The notes under the pieces are model-generated. The model saw only the letters and a list, made by a program, of their open reading frames with translations. It did no database searches and was not told the DNA's origin. A DNA stretch of 64,000 bases, taken from assembly GCF_005049235.1 (NCBI RefSeq), contig NZ_SUMD01000003.1, positions 434,001 to 498,000 of the forward strand. The letters run 5' to 3'. The translations under genes and the position numbers were made by a program. Within the stretch, counting starts at the first letter, position 1, and each line of letters opens with the position of its first letter. Of the stretch, positions 8,648 to 18,257 are shown piece by piece. Source of the DNA: Rhodococcus oryzae (GTDB lineage: Bacteria; Actinomycetota; Actinomycetes; Mycobacteriales; Mycobacteriaceae).

Positions 8648-9442
8648 ATGGGGGGTACCAAGAGCACGCTGCTCAGTCCGCTGACGGCCGCGTTGACACA
8701 GGCCGGGTTGATATTTCAGCTCTTCGTCGATGTCGTGCGGAACACGTTCAGGAAGCCGTTCCAGTTCCGGGAGTTCATCGAACAGGCCTGGTTCATCGCG
8801 AGCGTGACGATCCTGCCGACAGCGCTGGTCGCGATCCCGTTCGGCGCGGTGGTGTCACTGCAGACCGGATCGCTGATCAAGCAGCTCGGCGCCGAATCCT
8901 TCACGGGTGCGGCCAGCGTGCTGGCGGTGATCCAGCAGGGCAGTCCGATCGTGACCGCGCTGCTGATCGCCGGTGCGGCGGGCTCGGCGGTGACGGCCGA
9001 TCTCGGGTCGCGCACCATCCGTGAGGAGATCGACGCCATGGAGGTGCTCGGTATCAACCCGGTCCAGCGCCTCGTGGTCCCCCGCGTGCTGGCGATGATC
9101 CTGGTGGCGGTGCTGCTCAACGGGCTGGTCTCGGTGGTCGGCATCGCGGGCGGGTACTTCTTCAACGTGATCCTCCAGGGCGGCACCCCCGGCGCCTACC
9201 TGTCCTCTTTCTCCGCGCTCGCGCAGTTGCCGGACCTCTACATCGCGGAGGCGAAGGCCGCCGTGTTCGGCGTCATCGCGGGTGTGGTCGCGGCCTACAA
9301 GGGCCTGCACCCCAATCCAGGGCCGAAGGGCGTTGGCGAGGCCGTGAACCAGACGGTCGTCATCACCTTCTTGCTGCTGTTCTTCGCCAATCTGATCCTC
9401 ACGATGGTGTACCTGCAAGTCGTTCCTGCCAAGGGGGCTTAA
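8648..9442 (+). CDS. yrbEA: Mce permease YrbEA
   Basis: Integral membrane permease (264 residues, MlaE family) of the Mce importer, with about five to six hydrophobic segments. Family motifs include AGAAGSAVTADLGSRTIREEIDAMEVLGI (near 114-143; the EExDA region contacts the ATPase) and GVVAAYKGLHPNPGPKGVG. The ATG at 8648 closely follows mceG and yrbEB starts 3 bases after the stop, so the three are co-transcribed. YrbEA and YrbEB form the inner-membrane channel beneath the six Mce proteins. Confidence 0.95.
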   Translation: MGGTKSTLLSPLTAALTQAGLIFQLFVDVVRNTFRKPFQFREFIEQAWFIASVTILPTALVAIPFGAVVSLQTGSLIKQLGAESFTGAASVLAVIQQGSPIVTALLIAGAAGSAVTADLGSRTIREEIDAMEVLGINPVQRLVVPRVLAMILVAVLLNGLVSVVGIAGGYFFNVILQGGTPGAYLSSFSALAQLPDLYIAEAKAAVFGVIAGVVAAYKGLHPNPGPKGVGEAVNQTVVITFLLLFFANLILTMVYLQVVPAKGA

Positions 9443-9445
9443 CCC

Positions 9446-10306
9446 ATGACGATCGCCAAGGGTCGCGGCGACTGGACACTGATGCGTGCGCGCAAGGTGA
9501 CTCGCGCGCCGCTGCACGTTCTCGATCGCGCCGGCGACCAGATGTCCTTCTACGCAAGGGCAATCGGCTGGATTCCGCGGACGCTCACGCACTACGGCCG
9601 AGAGGTCCTCAGGCTGCTCGCCGAGGTCACCTTCGGCAGCGGTGCGCTGGCCGTCATCGGCGGAACGATCGGCGTCATCGTGATGATGTCCGGCTTCACC
9701 GGCGTCGTCGTTGGCCTGCAGGGATACGCGGCGCTCGAGCAGCTCGGCAGTTCCGTGCTGACCGGCTTCCTGTCCGCGTACGTCAACACCCGTGAGATCG
9801 CCCCGCTCGTGGCGGCCCTCGCGCTGTCGGCGACGGTCGGCTGTGGCTTCACCGCCCAGCTCGGTGCCATGCGCATCTCGGAGGAGATCGACGCGCTCGA
9901 GGTCATGGCGGTGCCCAGTGTGCCGTTCCTGGTCACCACCCGGATGATCGCCGGGTTCATCGCGGTCGTGCCGCTCTATATCGTCGGTCTGATGGCCGCG
10001 TATCTGGCGTCGAGGCTGATCAACACTGTCTTCAACGGGCAGTCGAGCGGGTCGTACGACCACTACTTCAACCTGTTCCTACCGCCGGTGGACGTGCTCT
10101 GGTCCTTCGGCAAGGTGCTGGTCTTCGCCTTCGTGCTGATCATGATCCACTGCTACTACGGCTACAACGCCTCCGGCGGACCGGCGGGCGTCGGCGTCGC
10201 CGTCGGCCGGGCCGTGCGGACCGCGATCGTGACGATCGCGGTGCTGGACTTCTTCCTCAGCCTCGCCATCTGGGGCACCACGACCACAGTGAGGGTGGCC
10301 GGATGA
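9446..10306 (+). CDS. yrbEB: Mce permease YrbEB
   Basis: Second MlaE-type permease (286 residues). It has the matching family motifs GCGFTAQLGAMRISEEIDALEVMAV and the C-terminal CYYGYNASGGPAGVGVAVGRAV. A cytosolic N-terminal stretch of about 60 residues precedes the membrane spans. Its TGA overlaps the mceA ATG (ATGA). It pairs with YrbEA; MceG binds the cytosolic EExDA elements of both. Confidence 0.95.
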   Translation: MTIAKGRGDWTLMRARKVTRAPLHVLDRAGDQMSFYARAIGWIPRTLTHYGREVLRLLAEVTFGSGALAVIGGTIGVIVMMSGFTGVVVGLQGYAALEQLGSSVLTGFLSAYVNTREIAPLVAALALSATVGCGFTAQLGAMRISEEIDALEVMAVPSVPFLVTTRMIAGFIAVVPLYIVGLMAAYLASRLINTVFNGQSSGSYDHYFNLFLPPVDVLWSFGKVLVFAFVLIMIHCYYGYNASGGPAGVGVAVGRAVRTAIVTIAVLDFFLSLAIWGTTTTVRVAG

Positions 10307-11667
10307 CCGACGGTGGTTCGGTGCTGCGCCGACGCATTCTGGGCCTGGCCTTCTTTCTCGTTCTCGCGTTGTTCCTGGTGTTCACGATCGGGATGTACAA
10401 CAAGTCGTTCAAAGAGGTCGTCAAGGTCAACCTCGTGACCGACTCGGTCGGCAACTCGCTGCCCAGCCACGCGGACGTGAAGGTGCGCGGGTTGATCGTG
10501 GGTGAGGTGCGTTCCGCTTCGACCGAGGACGGCAAGGTCACCTCGGTCCTGGCGATCGACCCCGACAAGGCCGAGCTGATCCCGTCCAATGCGACGGCCC
10601 GGCTGCTGCCGAAGACCCTGTTCGGCGAGCGGTACGTCTCGCTGATCGTGCCGACGGGCGACACCGCCGCCCCGATCTCGCAGGGCGACACACTGCTCCA
10701 GGACAAGAGCGGCAACGCGATCGAGGTCGGTGAACTGCTCGACGGGCTGCTGCCGCTGCTGCAGGCTGTTCCGCCGCAGGACCTGGCCAACACCCTCGGC
10801 GCGCTGTCGCAGGCCCTTGCCGGGCGCGGCAACGACATCGGGTTGAGCATCGAGCGACTCGAGACCATCTTCGCCGGGGTCAACACGGAGCTGCCGAACC
10901 TGCAGGAGGGCCTGCGCGGTCTCGCGGACTTCTCGCAGACCTACTCGGAAGCCGCTCCCGACCTGATCAACGCGTTCGACAACCTGCGGACCACCGGCGC
11001 GACCGTGGTCCAGCAGCAGAACCAGATCCGGGCACTGATGTCCTCGGTCACGGCGACCGCAGGCAGCACCGCGGACTTCCTCGAGGTCAACAAGGACTCG
11101 CTGATCTCCATCGCGGCGGACTCGCGGGAGGCCCTCGAGGTCCTGGCGGCCGCATCGCCGACCTTCGGCTGCACCTTTTCGCAGTTCGTGCCGATCGTGG
11201 AGAGCGCGAGCGCCATCCTCGGGCTCAACCCGGACGGCAGCCTCAAGGACCACCCGGGCGCCCGCGCTGCCACGGTGTTCGTGAACCCGAAGGGGCGTTA
11301 CCTGCCGAACCAGGACGAGCCCCGGCTCTTCGACAACCGCGGCGCCAAGTGCTACGAGCCGGCGGCGCCCGGCTACAAGTTCGGCCAGTACCCGGGCGGC
11401 TCGTACAACGACGGTTCCTATCAGGTGCCCTCGCGCAACCCGGGCCCCTCGTTCGTGCCGTCGCCCGCCGCGCCGCAGTACTCGGTGGTCCCGAGCCCGG
11501 CAGCCGGGCAGAACACGCCCGCCGCCTACACCGGATCGACACTCGAGCAGGACACATTGGCAGTCATCTATGGGGAGGGCACCGGCACCCTGCCGGAGGC
11601 GGTGCCGGGTTGGACGACGCTGCTGGGCGCGCCGGCACTGAGGGGAACGGAGGTGAGTGTCCGATGA
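10303..11667 (+). CDS. mceA: Mce family protein MceA
   Basis: First of six MlaD-domain proteins (454 residues) expected to form a hexameric lipid tunnel across the cell envelope. An N-terminal membrane helix (about 13-31) is followed by the MlaD domain (about 40-120, containing ADVKVRGLIVGEVRSAS and FGERYVSLIVP), then a long helical region and a C-terminal Pro/Tyr/Ser-rich tail. The tail has no recognisable domain. It overlaps both neighbours by ATGA-type junctions. Confidence 0.94.
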   Translation: MTDGGSVLRRRILGLAFFLVLALFLVFTIGMYNKSFKEVVKVNLVTDSVGNSLPSHADVKVRGLIVGEVRSASTEDGKVTSVLAIDPDKAELIPSNATARLLPKTLFGERYVSLIVPTGDTAAPISQGDTLLQDKSGNAIEVGELLDGLLPLLQAVPPQDLANTLGALSQALAGRGNDIGLSIERLETIFAGVNTELPNLQEGLRGLADFSQTYSEAAPDLINAFDNLRTTGATVVQQQNQIRALMSSVTATAGSTADFLEVNKDSLISIAADSREALEVLAAASPTFGCTFSQFVPIVESASAILGLNPDGSLKDHPGARAATVFVNPKGRYLPNQDEPRLFDNRGAKCYEPAAPGYKFGQYPGGSYNDGSYQVPSRNPGPSFVPSPAAPQYSVVPSPAAGQNTPAAYTGSTLEQDTLAVIYGEGTGTLPEAVPGWTTLLGAPALRGTEVSVR

Positions 11668-12731
11668 GAGGTCTCGCGGCTCCCCTGATCAAGCTCATCA
11701 TCTTCGCCGTCGTCACCGTGTTGGCGACCGTGACACTGGCCTTGACCATCGCGAACACCAGCGGTGGCGGTGGCACCAAGTTCAACGCGATCTTCACGGA
11801 CGTCGCCTCGCTCAACAAGGGTGACGAGGTCCGGATCGCGGGTGTAAGGGTCGGACAGGTCGACAAGATCGCGATCGTCAACGAGCGGGAGGCCGCGGTC
11901 CAGTTCTCGCTGACCGACCGTGACTGGCTCCCGGCCAGCTCGACCGCGACGATCCGATACCGGAACCTGGTCGGCCAGCGCTATATCGCGCTGGAGCAGG
12001 GCGAGGGCGCGCAGGGCATGAAGCTGTCCGGCGGCGCGACCATCCCGATCGAGCGCACCAAGCCCGCGGTCAACCTGACGACCCTCTTCAACGGCTTCCG
12101 GCCGCTGTTCCAGACGCTCAGCGCCGACGACGTGAACAAGCTGTCGTTCCAGATCATCCAGGTGTTCCAGGGCGAGGGCGGGACGATCTCCGAACTGGTG
12201 CGCAACACGGCCAGCCTGACCAACACCATCGCGGACAAGGACCGAGTGATCGGGGACGTGATCAACAACCTCAACGGGGTTCTCGAGACCGTCAACAAGC
12301 ACGACGAGGAGCTGAGCTCGCTGATCGTCAACACCGAGCAGCTCGTCACGGGGCTGGCGAATGATCGCGGCGTGGTCGGGAGCGCGGTGACCTCGCTCGC
12401 GGGGCTGGCCGATGCCACCGCGGACGTGCTCGAACCGGCGAGGCCGTCGATCCAGGGCTCGGTGTCCGCGCTCAACACGCTGGCCGGAACGCTGAACGCG
12501 CAGAGCGCCGACGTGAACAAGATCCTGGCCACCCTGCCGGTGAAGCTGGACAAGCTGTCCCGCATCGCGAGCTACGGGTCGTGGTTCCAGTTCTACCTGT
12601 GCGGACTCGACGTCGTCGCGGGTCCCGGCGAGTCGCCGTACCTCAACCTGCCGACGGGACTCCCGACCGTCAATCAGCCGATCTACACCAACTCCGCACC
12701 GCGGTGCTCGGCGAACGGGGCCGGACAGTGA
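11664..12731 (+). CDS. mceB: Mce family protein MceB
   Basis: MlaD-domain protein (355 residues). The N-terminal membrane anchor is about residues 5-27; the MlaD domain has ASLNKGDEVRIAGVRVGQVD (about 49-68) and NLVGQRYIALEQGE. A helical domain follows. ATG at 11664 overlaps the mceA stop; a longer reading frame upstream is only the mceA region in another frame. The C-terminus contains two Cys (LCGLD and PRCSAN), as in other MceB proteins. Confidence 0.94.
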   Translation: MRGLAAPLIKLIIFAVVTVLATVTLALTIANTSGGGGTKFNAIFTDVASLNKGDEVRIAGVRVGQVDKIAIVNEREAAVQFSLTDRDWLPASSTATIRYRNLVGQRYIALEQGEGAQGMKLSGGATIPIERTKPAVNLTTLFNGFRPLFQTLSADDVNKLSFQIIQVFQGEGGTISELVRNTASLTNTIADKDRVIGDVINNLNGVLETVNKHDEELSSLIVNTEQLVTGLANDRGVVGSAVTSLAGLADATADVLEPARPSIQGSVSALNTLAGTLNAQSADVNKILATLPVKLDKLSRIASYGSWFQFYLCGLDVVAGPGESPYLNLPTGLPTVNQPIYTNSAPRCSANGAGQ

Positions 12732-13723
12732 AGCAACGTCGTAGCCCAGCCGCCATCGGCGCGCTCGGCATCGTGGTGGCGCTGCTCGCCACGGTGTCGG
12801 CCTTCTTCCTCGACGACCTGCCGATCATCGGTGCGGGCGCCACCTACCGGGCCCAGTTCACCGAGGCGGCCGGGCTCAAGCCGAGCAACGAGGTCCGCAT
12901 CGCGGGCGTCAAGGTCGGCAAGGTGACCGCCGTCGAGCTCGACGGCGACAAGGTGGAGGTCGCGTTCAAGGTCAAGGACGCCTGGGTGGGCGACCAGACC
13001 ACCGCATCGATCCAGATCAAGACGGTCCTCGGCCAGAAGTACCTGGCCCTCGACCCGCGCGGATCCGACACCCTGGACGCCAGGGACACGATCCCGTTGG
13101 AGCGCACCACCTCCCCGTACGACGTGCTCGACGCTTTCGGCGACGCGACCACCACGCTGGACGCGATCGACACGCCGCAGCTCGCGCAGAGCATGAAGAC
13201 GCTGTCCGAGGCGTTCTCGGAGACGCCCGCGGACATCCGGGCCTCGCTCGACGGGGTGACGCGGCTGTCGAAGACCATCGGTAGCCGGGACGAGGAGCTG
13301 CGCAAGCTCTTCGCCGCGACCGCCGACACCTCCAAGGTGCTCGCCGACCGCAACGCCGAGTTCACCAAGCTGATCGGCAGCGCAGGCCTGCTGCTCGGCG
13401 AGCTGAACAGCCGTCAGCAGGCGATCTCCCAGCTGCTCACCGGCACCCAGCGGCTCTCGCAGCAGCTGACCGGGCTGGTCAAGGACAACGAGGCGCAGAT
13501 CGGTCCCGCGCTCGAGCAGCTCCGCGGCGTCGTGCAGATTCTGCAGGACAACAACGCCAACCTGGACCGGGCGATCAAGCTGTACGCACCGTTCACCCGG
13601 CTGTACGCGAACATCGTCGGCAACGGTCGTTGGTTCGACCAGGTGGTCGTGAACCTGACGCCGCCCGCGCTCCCGCTCATCCCGGGTTACCGCGATCCCG
13701 TTCGAACCATTGGGGGCAACTGA
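12728..13723 (+). CDS. mceC: Mce family protein MceC
   Basis: MlaD-domain protein (331 residues) starting at a GTG that overlaps the mceB stop (GTGA). The N-terminus KQRRSPAAIGALGIVVALLA gives a membrane anchor at about 8-25. The MlaD domain has SNEVRIAGVKVGKVTAVELD and TVLGQKYLALDPRG. The remainder is predicted mostly helical, with many Gln/Leu heptad-like stretches. It ends one base into mceD. Confidence 0.94.
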   Translation: MKQRRSPAAIGALGIVVALLATVSAFFLDDLPIIGAGATYRAQFTEAAGLKPSNEVRIAGVKVGKVTAVELDGDKVEVAFKVKDAWVGDQTTASIQIKTVLGQKYLALDPRGSDTLDARDTIPLERTTSPYDVLDAFGDATTTLDAIDTPQLAQSMKTLSEAFSETPADIRASLDGVTRLSKTIGSRDEELRKLFAATADTSKVLADRNAEFTKLIGSAGLLLGELNSRQQAISQLLTGTQRLSQQLTGLVKDNEAQIGPALEQLRGVVQILQDNNANLDRAIKLYAPFTRLYANIVGNGRWFDQVVVNLTPPALPLIPGYRDPVRTIGGN

Positions 13724-15009
13724 TGACCGGCGTGACCTCGGGAAGGATGCAGAAGTTCAGCAGCCGTCAGATCGTGGCCACCGCGCTGGTACTGGTGGCG
13801 CTGCTGGTGCTGGGATTCGGCGGTTGGTGGCTGTTGACCCGAGCGGGGACCACCAAGATCACCGCGTACTTCGACAAGTCGGTCGGCATCTACGACGGCT
13901 CGGACGTCCGGGTGCTCGGCGTGAAGGTCGGCTCGGTGAACGAGGTCGAGCCACTGGGTGACCAGGTCCGGGTCACCATGCGCGTCGATCGCGGGGTGAA
14001 GATCCCCGAAGATGCCAAGGCCGCGCAGATCACCCCGTCGGTGGTGTCCGATCGGTACATCCAGCTCGCCCCCGCGTACTCGGGCGGCGAGGTGATGGAG
14101 TCCGGGGACACCATCCCCCGCGAGCGGACCGCGACCCCGGTCGAGGTCGATCAGCTCTACTCGAGCATCGACGAACTGTCGAGGGCGCTCGGGCCGGAGG
14201 GGGCGAACAAGGACGGCGCGCTGTCCGAGTTCGTCGACACCGCGGCCAAGAACCTCGACGGCAACGGTGAGGCGCTCGGCGCCACCATCACCGAGCTGTC
14301 CAAGGCGGCGGAGACCCTCAACCTCAACCGGGGCGATCTGTTCGAGACGATCCGGAACCTGCAGACCTTCGTCAGCGCGCTTGCGGCCAACGACGAGCAG
14401 GTCCGCCAGTTCAACTCCCAGCTCTCCGATCTCAGCGGCTTCCTGGCCGGGGAACGGAAGAACCTCGGCGACGCGCTGAACCAGCTCTCCTTCGCACTCG
14501 GTGATGTCGCGGTGTTCGTGCGCGACAACCAGGAGGCCGTCACGAGCAATGCGGAAGGATTGGTCCAGGTGACGCAGACCCTCGCCGATAACCGGCAGGA
14601 CCTGGTCGACGCGTTGACCACCCTGCCGATCGCCATCAGCAACGTCGTGAACTCCTACGACGCGGAGTCCGGAACGCTGGCCTCACGGGTGAATCTCCCG
14701 GAGACGCAGGACCCGTTCGGGACGCTGTGCAAGCTGATCGACCTCGGCAAGCTGATGCCGGGCGACCCGAAGTTCGACGCGCTCGGTCGCCAGATGGCGC
14801 CGCTGATCCAGAACTGCAAGATGATCATGGATCAGGTGACCGCGGGCGTGAAGACACCGTCGTTGAATCTGCCGTTCGGCATCCTCAGCGGCGACAACCT
14901 CCAGCGGCCCTCGCAGCCCGGTACGGTCCCCGGAAACGTCTCGCCCCGACTCGGAAACTCGCAGGCCCCCGGCCTCAGCGACCAGAACATCCCGCGGGGT
15001 GGCCAGTGA
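13723..15009 (+). CDS. mceD: Mce family protein MceD
   Basis: MlaD-domain protein (428 residues). The membrane anchor is about residues 17-38 (TALVLVALLVLGFGGWWLL). The MlaD domain contains GSDVRVLGVKVGSVNEVEPL and VVSDRYIQLAPAY. A long helical region follows and then a Pro/Gly-rich C-terminal tail. The ATG shares a base with the mceC stop (TGATG), and its own stop shares a base with mceE. Confidence 0.94.
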   Translation: MTGVTSGRMQKFSSRQIVATALVLVALLVLGFGGWWLLTRAGTTKITAYFDKSVGIYDGSDVRVLGVKVGSVNEVEPLGDQVRVTMRVDRGVKIPEDAKAAQITPSVVSDRYIQLAPAYSGGEVMESGDTIPRERTATPVEVDQLYSSIDELSRALGPEGANKDGALSEFVDTAAKNLDGNGEALGATITELSKAAETLNLNRGDLFETIRNLQTFVSALAANDEQVRQFNSQLSDLSGFLAGERKNLGDALNQLSFALGDVAVFVRDNQEAVTSNAEGLVQVTQTLADNRQDLVDALTTLPIAISNVVNSYDAESGTLASRVNLPETQDPFGTLCKLIDLGKLMPGDPKFDALGRQMAPLIQNCKMIMDQVTAGVKTPSLNLPFGILSGDNLQRPSQPGTVPGNVSPRLGNSQAPGLSDQNIPRGGQ

Positions 15010-16292
15010 TGCAGGAACGGTCTGTGAAGCGTTCAGTTGCGATCGGTGTCGGCGCATGCGTCGTCGCGTTGACGGTCGCGGGTTGTGGGTCCAAGGGCAT
15101 CTACGGCATTCCTCTGCCCGGTGGCGCCGACCTCGGTAGCGACCCGATGCACCTGACGGTGGAGTTCGATGACGTGCTCGACCTGGTGCCCCAGTCCACC
15201 GTGAAGGTCGACGGCGTCCCGGTCGGGCGGGTGCAGAGCATCGACGTCCCGGAAGACGGTTGGACGGCGGCCGTCGGCGTTGTCGTCGATTCCGCGGTCG
15301 ATCTGCCGGCGAACGCGCTCGCGTCGGTGCAGCAGACCAGCCTGCTCGGTGAGAAGTTCATCGAACTCAAGGCCCCGCCCGTCAACGCCGACGCGGCCCG
15401 GCTCACGGACGGGTCGACGATCCCCGTGGACCGGACCCGGCACGCAACCGACATCGAGCAGGTGCTCGGCGCGCTGTCGCTGCTGCTCAACGGGGGCGGG
15501 GTCGCCCAGCTGCAGCCGATCATCCACGAGCTCACCACGGCCCTTGACGGCCGCGAGTCCAAGGCACGCAGTCTGCTCGACCAGGCGAACACGCTGATCG
15601 ACGGTCTGAACAAGCAGCGCGACGACATCACCAGGGCCCTCGACGGGCTCGACACCCTCACCGGTCGGGTCAACGAGCAGACCGATCAGATCGAGAAGAT
15701 CCTCGCGGAGATCCCTCCCGCGGTGCAGGTCCTGAACGAGCAGGAACCGCAGTTCATCCAGATGCTCACCCAGCTGGATCGGCTCGGTCAGGTCGGCACC
15801 GACGTGCTGGTCCAGTCCAAGGACAACCTGATCGCCGACCTGCGCGCGCTGCGGCCGACCCTGCAGGCGCTCGCCGACTCGAGCGAGGACCTGGTGACCG
15901 TGCTCCCGCTGATCCCGACGTTCCCGTTCCCGGACGGTGCGGAGAAGGTCATCCACGGCAACTCGATGAACCTCTTCCTCTCGCTGGACATGCGACTCGG
16001 CCAGCAGTTCGAAGCGCTCGGGGTGGGACTGCCCGACCCGGTCTACGTTCCGCCGCCGCCCGGATACGGCGGATACGTCCCGAAGGTGGACCCGTCGAAC
16101 CCGTACTACAACGGGAACGGCCCGCGGCCAGGCTGGCCGACGGTCTCGATCCTGCCGTTGCCGCCGATCGTCCCGAAGCCCGCGCCCGCCCCTGGCGCCC
16201 CGGTGGCGCCCGGCACCGAGCCGGTCGCTGAGAAGAAGGACCAGAATCCGCTGAGCGGTCTGCTCGACAAGCTGGGAGTGGGTGGACGATGA
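15009..16292 (+). CDS. mceE: Mce family lipoprotein MceE
   Basis: The lipoprotein member of the six (427 residues). A signal peptide with a lipobox ends VAGC, placing the lipidated Cys at residue 26. The MlaD domain contains STVKVDGVPVGRVQSIDVPE and SLLGEKFIELKAPP. The C-terminal third is rich in Pro, Gly and Tyr (VPPPPGYGGYVPKVD), then a second Pro-rich stretch before the last 25 residues. A GTG at 15024 is an alternative start, but ATG at 15009 has the one-base overlap used across the operon. Confidence 0.95.
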   Translation: MQERSVKRSVAIGVGACVVALTVAGCGSKGIYGIPLPGGADLGSDPMHLTVEFDDVLDLVPQSTVKVDGVPVGRVQSIDVPEDGWTAAVGVVVDSAVDLPANALASVQQTSLLGEKFIELKAPPVNADAARLTDGSTIPVDRTRHATDIEQVLGALSLLLNGGGVAQLQPIIHELTTALDGRESKARSLLDQANTLIDGLNKQRDDITRALDGLDTLTGRVNEQTDQIEKILAEIPPAVQVLNEQEPQFIQMLTQLDRLGQVGTDVLVQSKDNLIADLRALRPTLQALADSSEDLVTVLPLIPTFPFPDGAEKVIHGNSMNLFLSLDMRLGQQFEALGVGLPDPVYVPPPPGYGGYVPKVDPSNPYYNGNGPRPGWPTVSILPLPPIVPKPAPAPGAPVAPGTEPVAEKKDQNPLSGLLDKLGVGGR

Positions 16293-17536
16293 GGTCGGCT
16301 CTGGTGCGCTGGCAGTTGGTGGCGTTCGCGCTGGTCGCGATCGTCGGCCTGCTCTACGTCGGCGCGAAGTACGTGCGGCTCGACAACCTGCTGGGATTCG
16401 GCCAGTACACGGTGCAGGCGGACTTCGCCGACTCCGGCGGCATCTTCACCAACGCCGAGGTCAGCTACCGCGGCGTGCCTGTCGGCACGGTGGGGGACCT
16501 GCATCTCACCGACGACGGCGTGCTGGTCGACCTGAAGATCAACACCAGCGCCCCGGAGATCCCGTCCTCGGCCAAGGCCGTGGTGGCGAACCGGTCGGCG
16601 ATCGGTGAGCAGTACGTGGACCTGCAGCCGAGCAGCGACGAGGGCCCCTACCTGGAGGACGGATCGCTGATCGTTCGCCAGGACACCGCCACCCCGGTGC
16701 CGGTGGAGGAGGTGCTGGCGAGCACGAACGCGCTGGTGCGGTCGGTGCCCCTGAAGGCGCTGAACACCACGGTCACCGAGCTCGGCAAGGCGTTCAACGG
16801 CAAGGGTGACGACCTGCAGGTACTGGTGGATTCGCTCAACACCCTCTCGCAGGAGGGGATCGACAACCTGCCGCAGACGCTGACGCTGATCCGGGACACC
16901 AGGACCGTGCTCGACACCCAGTCGGAGCAGTCCTCGGCGATCCGCCAGTTCAGCTCCGATCTGGACCTGGTGGCTGCCCAGCTCCGGGCCAGCGATCCTG
17001 ACCTGCGGCGCCTCATCGAGACCGGCACCGCCGCGAGCAACGAGGTCGGTTCGCTGATCGATTCGGCAGGCCCGGCGCTGACCACCGACCTGGACAACCT
17101 GGCGCTGGTGACGGCGGCCCTCGGTCCGCGGACCCTGGCACTCAACGCCCTGCTGATGTTCCTTCCGGGACTGGCGGCGGGAGCGAGCACCGCGGCACCC
17201 GGCGACGGCACCCTGCACCAGGGCCTTTTGTTGGAGACCAACAACCCGCCGCCGTGTACCCAGGGCTACGAGGGGACGCACGAGATCCTCGCGCAGATGA
17301 AGCGGGAGAACCCCGACTTCGACCCGACCCGCGACGAGTTCCCGCTGAACATGAACGCCAACTGCACCACGCCGCTGGGCAGCGTCACCGGCGTGCGTAG
17401 CGCCAACCGGATCGTGTACGCGGACCCGGCCACGCCGCAGCCGTGGGACAACAAGCCGAAGGTCGATCCGGACAAGCTCAACCTCAACCCGATCGCGACG
17501 CAGCTGGCGCCGCTGCTCGGCATCACCCCGAAGTGA
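16289..17536 (+). CDS. mceF: Mce family protein MceF
   Basis: Last of the six MlaD-domain proteins (415 residues). It has an N-terminal membrane anchor (about 8-24), the MlaD domain with NAEVSYRGVPVGTVGDLHLT and AIGEQYVDLQPSSD, and a helical C-terminal domain. The tail includes GVRSANRIVYADPATPQPWDN, typical of MceF. ATG overlaps the mceE stop (ATGA). Fifty-one bases separate it from the first Mce-associated gene, so the operon may continue. Confidence 0.94.
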   Translation: MRSALVRWQLVAFALVAIVGLLYVGAKYVRLDNLLGFGQYTVQADFADSGGIFTNAEVSYRGVPVGTVGDLHLTDDGVLVDLKINTSAPEIPSSAKAVVANRSAIGEQYVDLQPSSDEGPYLEDGSLIVRQDTATPVPVEEVLASTNALVRSVPLKALNTTVTELGKAFNGKGDDLQVLVDSLNTLSQEGIDNLPQTLTLIRDTRTVLDTQSEQSSAIRQFSSDLDLVAAQLRASDPDLRRLIETGTAASNEVGSLIDSAGPALTTDLDNLALVTAALGPRTLALNALLMFLPGLAAGASTAAPGDGTLHQGLLLETNNPPPCTQGYEGTHEILAQMKRENPDFDPTRDEFPLNMNANCTTPLGSVTGVRSANRIVYADPATPQPWDNKPKVDPDKLNLNPIATQLAPLLGITPK

Positions 17537-17587
17537 TGCATTTCCGGCGGAGCCGAGCACAAGTTACCAAGTAGTAGGGTAGAAAAC

Positions 17588-18199
17588 GTGATGCGTAGCA
17601 CGAAACTGCTGAAGCCTGCTCTCGCTGCGGTGAGTGTGCTCGCCATCGGGGCCCTCGTTGCCGCCGTCTGGTTCGGGTTCGGTTGGGGTCACGCCCTGTT
17701 CTCGGACAAGCCGGCGGCCGCCGCCCGCGACGATGCGCTGACCGGCGCGCGTCAGGCGGCGATCAACCTGAACACCGTCGACTCGGGGAATCTGGACCAG
17801 ACGTTCGCGAACATGGAGTCGTCGATCACCGGCGACGAGATGCTGGGTGCGCTGGCCGAGACCAAGGATCAGATGGCCGAACAGGTCAAGCAGACGGGCG
17901 CCAAGAGTGAGGCGCACGTGCTCGACGCCGCGCTCACCGCGATGAGTCGAGACGAGGGCACCGCGAACTCGCTCGTCGTGCTCACCACGACCACGACCTG
18001 GCCGAACAAGCCGACCAGCAAGGTCAAGGTGACGATGCGAATCGGCCTGACCGATGTCGACGGTGTCTGGAAGGCCTCGAAGGTCGAGAACGTCGGCCAG
18101 CCTCTCGCCATGGACCCCGGCACTCCGGCACCCCTACCCGCCCCGGCCCCGGCGCCCGAAGGGGCCCCTGCCCCCGCTCCTGAGTCCGGCGGGCAGTAG
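17588..18199 (+). CDS. Mce-associated membrane protein
   Basis: A 203-residue protein with one N-terminal membrane segment (about 11-32) and a periplasmic domain resembling the Mce-associated (Mam) family. Two features suggest this: the conserved core ARQAAINLNTVDSGNLDQTF, and a C-terminal segment ending VDGVWKASKVENV. A Pro/Ala-rich tail follows. GTG at 17588 or ATG at 17591 are both possible. Mam proteins stabilise Mce complexes in mycobacteria. It follows mceF directly. Confidence 0.85.
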   Translation: MMRSTKLLKPALAAVSVLAIGALVAAVWFGFGWGHALFSDKPAAAARDDALTGARQAAINLNTVDSGNLDQTFANMESSITGDEMLGALAETKDQMAEQVKQTGAKSEAHVLDAALTAMSRDEGTANSLVVLTTTTTWPNKPTSKVKVTMRIGLTDVDGVWKASKVENVGQPLAMDPGTPAPLPAPAPAPEGAPAPAPESGGQ

Positions 18200-18257
18200 G
18201 GCCTCGGCCCTACGCCAGCGGCAATCCGGCAGCGGAACAGCTAAGGAGTATCGAACA

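Noticed and set aside
17575-17587. TAGGGT as -10 of a leaderless Mce-associated gene
   Set aside because: The spacing to GTG 17588 fits, but there is no -35-like sequence and the gene follows mceF closely, so read-through is simpler.
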